Origin: Malurus cyaneus samueli
Lineage: Eukaryota > Chordata > Aves > Passeriformes > Maluridae
Assembly: GCA_009741485.1 (NCBI GenBank)
Contig: CM019216.1
Span: 28,661,741-28,725,740 of the forward strand
Reading direction: 5' to 3'
Length of the DNA stretch: 64,000 bases
Part shown: positions 37,201-48,190 of the stretch, one piece after another
Layout: each line of letters opens with the position of its first letter
How positions within the stretch are numbered: the stretch's first letter is position 1
Program-made: the position numbers and the translations under genes
Notes under the pieces: model-generated
Seen by the model: the letters and a program-made list of their open reading frames with translations, nothing else
Database searches by the model: none
What the model was told of the DNA's origin: nothing

Positions 37201-39571
37201 CAATAAAAAATATTAGGTACTGTATAAAAGCTTTGTTTTGGTACCATTTCAGCAAATGGCTCTTTGTACACTCCAGATAGATGCAAGACATATAGGTTAT
37301 GTAGAAAATACCAAGAATGCAATAGAACCCTTAATGTCTATTACTTTCATACAGAAACTGTTCATACTGGAGTTAGTAACATAATAAAAATAGTTATGAT
37401 GTATTTGTGATTCTTAACACAAAAGCCGACTTGCAGTAGTGGGGACAGGAGGGGTTACAGCTCCATTGGCACAGGAGTGGCAGGAAGATCTATTTTAACA
37501 ATAGGACAACATATATGCACAATGTAATTGGATTTTTAGCACTTCTGGGTGAAGTTTGTTCTCTTAGTACTAACCTTTAATGTTTTTTACTTCTTGTTTA
37601 ATAATTTTTCTTAGTTCTTCAAGCATTTTAAAGGCTGATAATTTTTCATCTTCTTCTACAAACTTCAACAAACCCTTTTCTTTTGGATTTCTTTTGAATG
37701 ATACATAATAATAGGCTCCAGTATCATCAGACTCTTCCAGCTGAATCCTTTGAACAGGCATTACAAACATGATGTCAAATTCATTTGGTTTAGATATCTG
37801 CAAATAGGAGAATACAACAGTCAGTGTGCAACTTAGGTATTATTACACCTCCTGAGATTTTTACACCAGTTCTGGTTTTATCTACGTTGGTGTACTAATC
37901 ATGTCTGATGTGAAATATGAGCTTATTTTTGTGGTACTGCAAGATTACTGTGCATTGGGGTGGAAAATAGCAATTTGCTGATAGCAGCTCACTTTCCAGC
38001 TTTCCAACTTACTAATTTTTAAGATAGTTTTAAGATTCTTGTGCTGTTCTGAATAATTAATGCATAAATGCTGTACTCAGTCATCCTTTTGCACAGAGGA
38101 ATCAACTGTGAGGAAAACAAATGCAATGCTAGGGCTGAAGCGGGTTTTAGACAGAGAAAAAGTACCCCCATGTTTGATTTTGTTTCAGTCTGCTGGAACC
38201 AGGACAAAAGGTATTGGTTAATCATAGGAGGTGACAGGGTGGGAGTGGACCTTTGACATTCAGCTAGTCCCGACCCACCCTGCCCTAGGCAAGGATATCT
38301 TCTTCTAGAGCAGGTTACTCAAGGCCTTATCCAACCTGGCCTTGAACACTGCCAGGTTTGGAGCATCCACAATTGCTCTAGGCACCCTCCACCAGTGTCC
38401 TACCACTCTCATAGGAAAAAAAAAATGTCTTCTTTCAATTTGTACCCATAACTCCTGCTTTTTGGAAAAAAAGATGAACTAAAACCTGTCCCAGGGCCTC
38501 TTGTGCAGTCATACCTGACTGGCTGTTGGTGGCGGTTCCTCGTGCTGGCTAAGGGCAGGGCTGCTGTCTAAGCGCGAGTCCCGTTCGTGTAGCGTCTGAC
38601 TAAATGCACGTATGTGCATCATCCAGCAGGTTATTATTTTATAGGGCATTGTCCTTAGTTAACAGAGTCATGCTTAGTTTTAGCTCGTGGGGAAGGGCCA
38701 GCTTAGAGCTGCTGTCGAGCGGCAGGAGCAGCGCGCAGCCGGCCCGTCCGGGCCGCCCCTCACCCCGTCGGCTCTGCGCCAGCCGACGGGAGAGCGCTGC
38801 CGGCGCCCCCGCACCCACCTTGACGCGCTCGTAGTAGCTGCCGGCGCTGTGCGGCTCGATGGAGCTGAAGACGCTGTCCTTGCTCCGAAGCCTGACCAGG
38901 GCGGCTGGACGATGGATTTACCAGCGTCCCGCGTCGGACATCCTGCGCTACTAGCGGACAGCACTCGCGCGGAGCAGCCTAGGGCGCTGACCGCACGGCA
39001 CTTGCGACGGCGGCCTCCGCCGGAGTGGGGCGGCTAGCGGCGACAGCGACCGCAGCGTCGGGCACAGTTCGACGCTCCGCGGGGTCGCGGGGGCTCTGGC
39101 GGCGGGCGCCTGCCTCCGGGGCGGGTACAGCGACCGCAGCATCGGGCACAGTCTCGACCTCCGCGGGGCCGCGGGGCTGGGGCGGCGCCTGCTCGGGGCG
39201 GGTACAGCGACCGCGCATCGGCAAGTCTCGACGCTCGGGCGGGCTCTGGCGGCCGGCGCCTGCCTCCGCGGGCGGGAGCGCCTCTGCGCCGCCCGCCGCA
39301 GCGCCCGCCGGCAGCTCCGGGCAGCGGGGGCTCGTCGCGCGACGGCCGCCCCGGGCGGGGGGTCCGTCCGTCCGCGGGTCCGGAGGGTCGCGGCGTCAGT
39401 CGGGCTTTCGCCCACAACGCGGCCCCGCGAAGGGCTGCGGGCTGCGCCCTTCTCCGCACCCCGGCCCCGCGAAGGGCTGCGAGCTGCGCCCTTCTCCGCA
39501 CCCCGGCCCCTCGGAGCTGCGGGACGTGTCCCCCGCCTGGCCCGCGTCCCTCGGCCGCCCGCGCCCTCCAT
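34214..39571 (-). CDS. CGAS: CGAS (cyclic GMP-AMP synthase, MB21D1); exons 2-5 intact, exon 1 interrupted by in-frame stops
   Basis: Minus-strand exons are 39571-38819 (exon 1), 37797-37575, 36833-36588, 35311-35209 and 34556-34214 (stop 34216-34214). The junction phases all fit. The enzyme makes 2'3'-cGAMP from ATP and GTP when bound to cytosolic dsDNA, activating STING. Exon 1 ends with the catalytic GSYYERVK motif. Exon 2 carries NEFDIMF, with the metal-binding Glu and Asp. Exon 3 carries SVDIILTL, with the third Asp. Exon 4 carries the zinc-thumb pattern H-x5-CC-x6-C ([16 protein letters not shown]). Exon 5 ends in FPVFHENY. Exon 1 from the ATG at 39571 (context GCGGCCATGG) is 251 codons of Arg/Pro/Ala-rich sequence, fitting the disordered basic N-terminus. 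In that frame, however, it contains TAG at 38953-38951 and 38950-38948 and TAA at 38920-38918. The gene identity is secure; the start and the integrity of the N-terminal exon are not. Confidence 0.88.
38230..38465 (-). mobile_element. CR1 LINE 3' fragment in CGAS intron 1
   Basis: On the plus strand the block reads as the complement of a CR1 tail: TTCTAGAGCAGGTTACTCA, CCAACCTGGCCTTGAACAC, then a GGAGCATCCACAATTGCTCT block, CACCAGTGTCC, and a Leu/Phe-rich TTTCAATTTGTACCCAT end. These phrases are standard in avian CR1 3' regions. It is truncated and non-coding. Confidence 0.8.
39043..39280. repeat. GC-rich minisatellite, three units of 77-84 bp
   Basis: Three degenerate units start ACAGCGACCGC at 39043, 39127 and 39204, giving periods of 84 and 77 bp. 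They lie in the CGAS exon 1 reading frame. The third unit lacks several single bases present in the other two, so the encoded repeat changes frame. Confidence 0.75.
39421..39504. repeat. Tandem duplication of 42 bp, in frame with CGAS exon 1
   Basis: Units 39421-39462 and 39463-39504 differ at one base (GCGGGCTG versus GCGAGCTG). The length is 14 codons. On the minus strand it encodes two copies of [14 protein letters not shown] in the candidate CGAS N-terminal frame, which preserves that frame. Confidence 0.9.
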
Positions 39572-40048
39572 GGCCGCTGTTCTCTCTCCGCACCGCCAAG
39601 ACGGCGAGCACGGCCCCGCCAACGAGGGGGTTCCCGCCTCTGGCTTCAGGAGAGTTCCTCTTCCAGGCAGCGCGCCTGCCCTAGGAAACGAAACCCGGCT
39701 AGCGGGGCGGAGGCGAGGCGCTGCCCAGCGCTGCCGAGTTCAGCCCGAGCACAGGAAAGCTGCGCTAGCAACAGCCAGGCTGCCGCTGTACTCCAATACG
39801 CGGAGAGCGTTTTCCCGCTCCCGGGCGGCCCCTCCCCTGCTCCTTCCCGCCCGCGGGGCGAGGACACGTGAGCAGAGGCACCGCCCGACTTTTCCAGCCG
39901 GACGGGACAAGAGGACGGGCGGCCGCGGTGAGGCGCTGCCTGCCGCCCCCCCGGCTCCGCCTCCGCCCGGCTCCGCCTCTCGCCCGGGCGGAGGAGCTGC
40001 GGCGGCGTTCCGCCCCTGCTCGCGCTGCGGAGGGCCGGCCCTGCCGCC

Positions 40049-43000
40049 ATGTTCCTGCGAGCGGCTGCCGCCGCCTGCCGCTGATCCGGCGCCTCGCCCC
40101 GGGCCACGCCGGGCGGGCAGCGAGGTCGGGCGGCGGCGGCGCCGCGCTTCGAGGTGGTGGTGATCGGCGGGGGCCATGCGGCACGGAGGCGGCGGCGGCG
40201 GCCGCTCGCTGCGGGGCCCGGCCCTGCTGCTCACGCACAGATCGGCACATCGGTACGGCGCGAGTGCCGGGTGGCGGGGAAGCTACCGCGGCTCCTCGTG
40301 TCTCCGGCGTGCGGAGCGGCGCTGAGCCGGGCAGGTCGCGGGAGCTTTGGGCGGCGGCAGTGCTGAGGACGTCCTTATCTCCCTTACCCAGGGGAAATGT
40401 CCTGCAACCCGTCCTTCGGCGGCATCGGGAAGGGGCACCTCATGCGGGAGGTGGATGCTCTGGACGGGCTGTGCGGCCGCGTGTGCGACCGCTCCGGCGT
40501 TCACTACAAGGTGCTGAACCGCTGCAAGGGCCCGGCCGTGTGGGGCCTCCGCGCACAGATCGACCGCGGCCTCTACAAGGAGAACATGCAGGTGAGGGCG
40601 CTGCGGGGTCGGGATACACCGCTGAGGATTAGGAAGGAAGGGGATCTGTTTTGGTTTTCGTTATTTACCTGTCAAATCTAAATGCTTTTCTATTTGGCAT
40701 TTTATTGCAGTGTAAGTTGTCGGAGCTCAGCATAGTTTAAAAAGTTTTCTAGTGTTTTAGATACAGGTCGGGCTTCATGACCAAATAGTTTATTTGAGCT
40801 AAAACTCTATGTGAATGAAAGCTTCTACCTGATAGATCAGAATGGTACAGTAATTGAGTGTCTGCCAAATGAGCTGGTAAAAATGGAAGTGGGTAAGAGA
40901 TGTTTCTGATATTAGCAGGGTTTGGGATTGCCCACATGTGTCATAACTTCCTAGATTTTTGCAGTAACTCCTTTCATGACAGAAAGAAATCCTTAACACA
41001 CCACTGCTGACAGTTCGTGAGGCATCTGTGGAGGATCTTCTCCTGACAGAGCCAGAACCAAGCCATCCTGGGAAATGCCAAGTCACAGGAGTTGTTCTGG
41101 GTATGTGCTACTAACTCAGTGTTTCAGTTACTCTACACTAAGAGTAGCCTTTGGGGTAAATATTTCTGAGTCATCAGTGCAAAAGATGAGTTAATCATTT
41201 CAAATTCATTAGTGAGAAAGATGAATTAGCCAATAGAGCTGGTTTAGGCAAAGTTGAACTAAATGAGGTTAATATGTGTAATACAAAGTAATATGTCAAA
41301 AATACCCAGATTGGTTGTGTTCTGTGATGATACCTAAGTTTATTTTCTTCAGGCTAGTGATACTGAATTCCATGTTGCGTTTTGAGATTTTATTTGGTGT
41401 ATGGCATATGCTGCCCTCAGTGTTGCAGGACCATGGGGTCCTGTTACTAACAGACTTGTATTTCATTACCACTTGCTTTTCTGATAAACAAAACAAGCTT
41501 GGATATAGATTTTTCCCAAGAGTGTTTTTTTTTTTTTGTTGGGGGTGACTTGGTTAGGAATAATATATATACAGAAATAATTACATGCTGCTTATTGTAA
41601 TTGATACTATTGATACTTTCATTATTGAGTTGCTGATTTTGTTTTATAATAGAAGACAGATAAATCCTGAGTGAACTCTGCTAGTCTGGTTTAAGACAGA
41701 AGCACCAGAATACCAGGGCTTTATTGATACTAAAATGTGTGCATCTCTGAAAACTTGCTGTTTCAGGGGATGGGAGCACCATACGTGCTGGGAGTGTTAT
41801 CCTGACCACCGGTACATTTCTGAGGGGTATGATCCACATCGGACTGGAGATGCACCCGGCTGGGCGGCTGGGGGACCAGCCAGCCATCGGGCTGGCTCAC
41901 ACTCTGGAGAAACTGGGATTTGCTGTGGGCAGGCTGAAGACCGGGACACCGCCCCGACTTGCCAAGGATACCATTGACTTCAGAGGTCTGGAGGAACGTG
42001 CAGCTGACAACCCTCCAGTGCCGTTCAGCTTCCTCAGCGAGGCTGTGTGGATCAAGGTGGGAGACACCATCAAGTGCACGTAGAGCCAGGTGGGGTGTGG
42101 TTCAGAGCATGTTGTGCATGTAAGTCGGCCAGGGAGTTGGTGGCTGGGAAAGGCAGCTAGGATGTATTTGTACTGGAGGTGTTACATTTCTGAAGACTCT
42201 CGATGCAAGGGAGAAATTGCTTGTGTTCTTTTGAAAGCAAGTACCTTTTTACTGTCACATCTCAACCTGAGAACTGAACTTTATTTTCATCTGGAATAAG
42301 CATTGTGTGAAATGTGATGCTGCTTCTAGTATTGTTTATGTGCTGGTTACATAGGTGGGTTTACAAAATGCTTTGAGTGTTAGACTTTTACTGTGGAGAT
42401 TTACAGTGTCTTGCTCTTTAATAATGTCTGGAATAACATTAAAATGTTGAAATTAGAGATCATTAATAGTATTGACTAGGAAAGAGAAATGATAGATTTA
42501 TCCACAGGGCTCAGAAGTGGCAGGCCAACAGTAACTTAAAATCAGAAGTTCACTTTTCCAAAGAAGATCTTGGAAAGTGGGTTATTTTCACATAATGTAA
42601 TTAAACAGCACAGAATTAAGTATCAGGAGTTAATTTGCCCCAGAGGATATAGGAATTACAATAACTTACTGTAATTAAGGTGGGGTGAAAGTAATACCAC
42701 TTCACATCTTTGGTATGCGTAGGAGAGATTATGAAATGAAGGATTTTAAATTTAACAGCAAAAAGCTGTTAGACAAACATTCGTAGTAACAATTTTGAGT
42801 GAAAATTGGGAACACATTGGGGAATTTATTCGCCATAGGCATGTTCAGAGAAACCATTTTCAGACAGTTCTACACATTACAAAATACAAAATTTTTTAGA
42901 GACACTCCCAAAAGCCTGCTTAATTTATTGCATCATGGTATAGGTGTTTTGTTTCCTTTATTACTACCAGAGCATCTCATCTGTCTTTGTTTAATGGCTA

Positions 43001-46000
43001 ACCCAAGTTTTACCCAGCTAAACAGTGCTTTATTAAATTTGCTGTCCTTATTAGCCAGTTACCATTGATTAAGTTTTCTGGGATGTACAAGTCTATGAAA
43101 TGGCTCCCTTACTGCACCTGCAGTGTATTAATCAAGTTTTCTGAGGTGTATAGACCTTTGACTCCTTAACTTTCTCAAGATACTGTTCTTGTTCTGTGGC
43201 ATCTAATTCATCTCTGAATGGTTACATGATAACCATTAAACAGTTCTTTATTGAATTTTGTTCTTCAGCTATTGGTTAAGTTTTCTAAAGGGTTGATGAA
43301 CTTCCTTTCTGTAGGTGCAGTGAGTTAATTTGTCTGGGTTTTCTAGTGACATTCAGCCAACACAGGTCTACATCAAACCAGCTAAAATCGCAGTCAAACA
43401 TTCCTTAACTAATTAAACATAGTTCATTACAAATATTTTTAAAAAAAAATCACAAGTCTCCTGGCTAACTAATACATAACTTGCTATCAGTTTTAAAGAC
43501 ATAGGGTACAACATTATTATTATTTTGAATGTGTGTCTATTGACTCATTTTAAGAAAAATCAGTGGAATACCTTACGTGGAGAGGTTTTTTCCAGACTTT
43601 GAATTTTTCATATTAAGTGTGGAGTTTTGAGATTTTATTTTTGTCCTTCTCCAAGAAATTTCTTTGGGCTTTTTCTTAACCAAACTCTTTCATTGGCTGT
43701 TAGCTGTAGGGTCAGTACTTACTCTTGTAACTCCAGAGCCTTTTTTTTCCTGTGATCAGTTTAAATGCTGTGATACAGCGCATTGATTTAATGGGTATAT
43801 TCATCCTGTAATTAGGAATACAGCATATAGAATAGAACTTGAAGTCCAGACTCCCAATTTCTGTCCATTCTCAGTCTGGTTTTCGGCATGTTGCTCAAGC
43901 TTTCTGATTGCTCTTGTTAGATCTATACAATGGTATGGCAGTGTTACTTAACCACTCCCAGAAGTGAGAGCCAGCCATCATGGAAAACAGTTTTGGAGCT
44001 CTCAGAGTTGTTTTGTGAGGGTACAGTGTTGAGACCAGATTAACCTAAAGCAGCTTTGGCCTCTTCCAGCCAGAAGATCAGCTGTCCTGTTACCTGACTC
44101 ACACTAACCTGAAGGCCCAGCAAATTATCTGTGAAAACCTCCACCTGAACAACCACGTCAGGGAGACAACCAGGGGCCCACGGTGAGTGTGTGGCATCAG
44201 GCAGGTCTCTCAAAGGGACAAGCTGGCAGTCTCTTTGGAGCTGTGGGTCTCTCCTGCTTCACTTCTGCAAAGTTACTCCTTCTCCCTGTCAGGTGGTGCT
44301 CATGGCTGTTTACTGTTGCAGGTACTGTCCCTCTCTTGAGTCAAAGGTTCTGCGCTTCCCAAACCGAGAACATCAGGTGTGGCTGGAGCCTGAAGGCTTG
44401 GAGTCCAATGTCATTTACCCTCAAGGCATGTCCATGACACTGCCACCTGAGCTCCAGGAACAGGTCATCAAATCTGTCCCAGGCTTGGAAAAAGCCAAGA
44501 TGTTACAGCCAGGTGAAGTAGCTGAACAGTTTTATATTTATTGGTCATATTTATTTAACAGTTAATGAAAAGCAGGTTTTGTTTAGAGCATAACAAAACA
44601 AGGAAATATGAAGCAAAACTTAATTATTGGATGCAGGGATTTTCCTTGATTGTTCAGAAATCATAAATAAAATTGATAAGCCATTCTGCCCAACTGATTA
44701 GCATGACAGTCCCTCCTGTAACATCTGTCTTGTTTTGTGTCACAGGCTATGGGGTGCAATATGACTTTTTAGACCCCCGACAACTGACTACTACTCTTGA
44801 GTCACGTCTTGTTCAGCGCCTCTTCTTTGCAGGCCAGATAAATGGCACAACAGGCTATGAAGAAGCTGCAGCTCAGGTGGGCAAATGGCTGTTGTATATT
44901 CAGCACTCAGAAAGGGATATTGCCTTGGCCTTTGTGATAGAGAGTCTTGCTAGGCCCATTTTGTGTAAGTGAGATGTTCTTACTTTTGTAGCTCACCCTG
45001 ATTCCAGGCTTGCCCAGGATATTTTTACTTGTATCTGTCCAAGTATCTGCACTTGCTGTCACTAAGGTTGCAGTAACAAAAAGTAATTGGAATCCCTGTC
45101 AAGTGTTTCAGTGTGGAGACTGTGCAGCAGGTGTAATTGAAAACATGTGGGAATTGTCTCCAGATACATCAGCAAGGCCCAGGCGCTTCAGACACTCATA
45201 ACATCGCAAGAAGGAAACTGCCTGGATTGCAAGCACAGGCTGTTGCATTTTCCTGGGTAGTTAGACATGCGAGTCTTTGGGGGCAGGTGTGCCAGTGGTT
45301 TTGCTAAGAAGAGACCGACACAGAGACCGTGTCTGTTTTGTTTCCTGGCTGGCAGGGTGTGATTGCTGGGATCAACGCGTGCCTGCGGGTCCATGGCAAG
45401 CCCCCGTTCACTGTCAGTCGCACCGAGGGCTACGTGGGTGTGCTGATCGATGACCTGACCACGCTGGGCACCAGCGAGCCATACCGCATGTTCACCAGCC
45501 GCGTGGAGTTCCGCATGTCCCTGCGGCCGGACAACGCTGACGCCAGGCTCACTCACAGAGGTGTTCTGGTGTGGCTCTTGCACTGACCAGCCCTGCCTGG
45601 CTGTAGACCTTCATCTCACACACCTTCTGTCTCTGCAGGGTTTGAAGAAGCTGGGTGTGTGTCACAGCAGCGATATGAGCAAGCAGTTAAGATGAGAGCT
45701 GCTTTGGAGGATGGAATTGCAACACTAAAATCACTTCAGTTTGGCATATCCAAATGGTCCCAGTTACTGCCAGAAGTTCCCATCAGTAGCAGTCGCAGGT
45801 CGCCTGTCAGGTAAAGGTTATGGCTGAAGCTTTGTGGTTTGACCTATGCTTGCTTTAGCATGTCTGGCTAGTGGTTTCACAGCATTTGTCCATCCTTCCT
45901 TAATCTGTCAGTACTCCCAAGATTCCAGTTTTACCACCTTCAGGGGATACACATCTGATGTTTGCCTGTAGAATAAGTACGACATTGGTGTTTTTACTAT

Positions 46001-47614
46001 TCCACATTTCCTGGTGTTGACATGTGCTCCCAGAGTAAGGAATGCTCCACTGGTCCAGACCGTGCTTGCTGTCCTTACACAGAGTCACCAGCTGGTGACA
46101 GTTTTGCAGTGGGTTGCAGCTTTGCTAAAAGCTTGGTAAAGCAGCAGTTGATTTCAGGTTGGTGTTGGGTGGTAGCTGTTCCTGTACACAAAGGCCCTTA
46201 CTTCCCTTACCCATCTCATCTTTTCTGTTGTTTTAAATCAGTGACTAAGACCTGGCTGGCAGAGTCTGTGTGAAAGGTTACCCTTGGTGGCCTTGCCTTG
46301 TCCCTTCTGTCTTGCTGTATTTTTTTGTGAGGAGTCCCTCTTCAGGAGTTTAGTGGCTCTTCTGTGTTCTGAGAGGCGATAGTAGGGAATTGAGCTTGGC
46401 TCTGCAGTTGTTTTGGCTTATACTAAGAACTTTGTAAGTTTGAGCTGGGAACAGCTCTAAATCTGCCTTTAAAGTGTGATTCTTTTTTACCATTTTTACT
46501 CTTGTTCTCTACAGTGCCTTTGAAATCCTTCAGTACCAAGATGCCAACATGCAGATTCTGGCAAAGGCTGTACCAGACCCCCTGGGCAAGCTTGCTCAAT
46601 GGAGAGAACTGGCAGAGAGATTGAAAATAGAAGGTAGAGTACAAGGGTTAGGCTCTCTCGTGGTGATCTGCATACGTTTGTTCAGTAAGGGGAGAGCAGT
46701 GTCCGAGTGTGCTTCATGTTGCTGTTTAGAGAAATGAAACACTCTGATCAGAATGTGAGCATTTTACCATAGGCCACAGCCCTTTGTATACACTGGTGTT
46801 TCACTCTGTGGGGTGGAATCAGTTAGTCATGTTCACTCTTGGGGTTTTTTTCCTCCTTACTGCCCAATCAAATAGACCATCCCTTGCTGGGATGGGAAGA
46901 TAAAAACAACCCATGTATCTAAGTTCCTGTAACAAATCAAAGAGTATGACTTCTTTCAAAGCACTGATGTGAATTGGGCTCTATAGTCTGTGAGGCTGGA
47001 AATTTCCTTAGGAGCTTTTGACCGTCTCAGTGAAACTGTTCGTTGTGCTTCCAAGACTTCTTGCAAGTGACTTGTTTCACATGACTATTTATTCTGTTTT
47101 TCTTGTTCCCCTGATCACCAAAGCTGCCTATGAGTGGTGTGTAGTCAATCAGCAGCAGGAAATAGAAGAAGTGCGTCGTGATGAGGCGCTCCAGCTGCCA
47201 GATGACCTGGACTACTTTGCCATTGACGCCTCCCTGTCTGCAGAGGTGCGGGAGAAGCTGGACTCAAACCGCCCCCAGACGGTGAGTGATTCAACCTCAG
47301 CAGGGCTGAGCAGAATCCCTTCTGTCTTCTCAAGGGGCATGGGAGGTGAAGTAATCAGGGAAAGGAATAAGGTTTTAATCTCTTCTCTCACTAGCTCCAG
47401 TGTGTAGATTTGGTGTTGGTTAATTTGTTGCTGTCTCCACGTGCAGATTGGTGCAGTCAGCCGCATCCCTGGAATCACACCAGCTGCTGTTATTAACCTG
47501 CTGAGATTTGTGAAAACCAATCACCGGAAGATGGAGAAGCTAAAAGCTGTGCCTCACTCTGGGGAGTCCTTCCCAGGGAAAATGTACTCAGACAAAGCAG
47601 CTTCACAAAGATAG
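40049..47614 (+). CDS. MTO1: MTO1, mitochondrial tRNA wobble-uridine modification FAD protein; exon 1 out of phase in this sequence
   Basis: Exons: 40049-40252 (approximate; see below), 40392-40591, 40983-41100, 41767-42056, 44070-44182, 44322-44512, 44746-44876, 45356-45560, 45639-45810, 46515-46633, 47124-47281, 47447-47614 (stop TAG). Exons 2-12 keep phase throughout. With GTPBP3, MTO1 installs 5-taurinomethyluridine at U34 of mitochondrial tRNAs; it is the homologue of bacterial MnmG/GidA. Exon 1 has ATG at 40049 in GCCGCC context, a start [11 protein letters not shown] suited to a mitochondrial presequence, and the Rossmann FAD motif [11 protein letters not shown]. Exon 2 opens with [16 protein letters not shown]. 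Later family blocks include [27 protein letters not shown] and [12 protein letters not shown]. Exon 1 is 204 nt, whereas phase with exon 2 requires 3n+1. A TGA falls at codon 12, and the expected [12 protein letters not shown] continues only after a missing G near 40180. Confidence 0.93.
41101..41766 (+). other. MTO1 intron 3, nothing further recognised
   Basis: A plain AT-rich intron with GTATGT donor and TTTCAG acceptor. Confidence 0.5.
42057..44069 (+). other. MTO1 intron 4, nothing further recognised
   Basis: 2.0 kb between MTO1 exons 4 and 5. AT-rich; I see no mobile element with clear ends and no RNA gene. Confidence 0.5.
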
Positions 47615-48184
47615 ATTTCAGCAGAGTTTTCTGAAGAGAAGACAAAGTTTGTGAAAACACCTTTGTAGAGAATGGCACTGATCCTGGCAGACTTCATGGC
47701 AGGATCCCCTGTGCACCTGAGCCCCTTCTCCAAACACCCTGGCTGGCCTGATCCAAAGCAGTTCTGGGGCAGTGCCATTGCCTAGAAGAAAGATGATGAA
47801 TGCACAAAGTAAATGCTCAGAAACCTAAATACAGCCTGTGATTTTGCCGATGCAAATGGAGAGATGGGAGAACTGCTTTTGAAATTCCATTCATTGGGAA
47901 GACTTCAGATAGTCAAAATCTGCATTTTGTAAAGAGCAGTGTTTAGCTCTTCTGAAATGAGTAGATGTTACCACTGCCTGTGGCAGCGCAAGAGGATTGG
48001 AGCTGAAAAGTGTGTTCTGTTGAGTTCACCACTTGTGTTCATAGCTGTGCAGTGACTGTGGACAGGCTGGTGACTCCGTGAGGTGTGTAAGCCAGTGGGA
48101 AACACTTGGCTGTGGAAACATACTTAAATTTATTTAGGAGACTGACTGTAAATGCCACATCCTGGAGGTGGTTTTGTGTTTTAA

Positions 48185-48190
48185 AATAAA
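48185..48190 (+). terminator. AATAAA polyadenylation hexamer of MTO1
   Basis: The first canonical hexamer after the MTO1 stop, 571 bp downstream, giving a 3'UTR of about 0.6 kb. The adjacent AAGCTTATCTTGG is followed by a GT-rich stretch (GAACGTGGTTGTCAC), as expected downstream of a cleavage site. Confidence 0.65.

Larger units (their letters stand above)
38690..40620. promoter_or_regulatory. Bidirectional CpG island between CGAS and MTO1
   Basis: About 1.9 kb of very GC-rich, CpG-dense DNA holding the first exons of CGAS (-) and MTO1 (+). The inferred starts are 478 bp apart (39571 and 40049), so the genes are head to head and probably share a TATA-less divergent promoter. Many long ORFs on both strands here are composition effects. 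Confidence 0.75.

Noticed and set aside
39570..40632. Long plus- and minus-strand ORFs (up to 254 codons) around the CGAS/MTO1 start region
   Set aside because: GC-composition artefacts. Pieces of the longest one do read true MTO1 residues ([16 protein letters not shown]) but only because MTO1 exon 1 is frame-shifted here.
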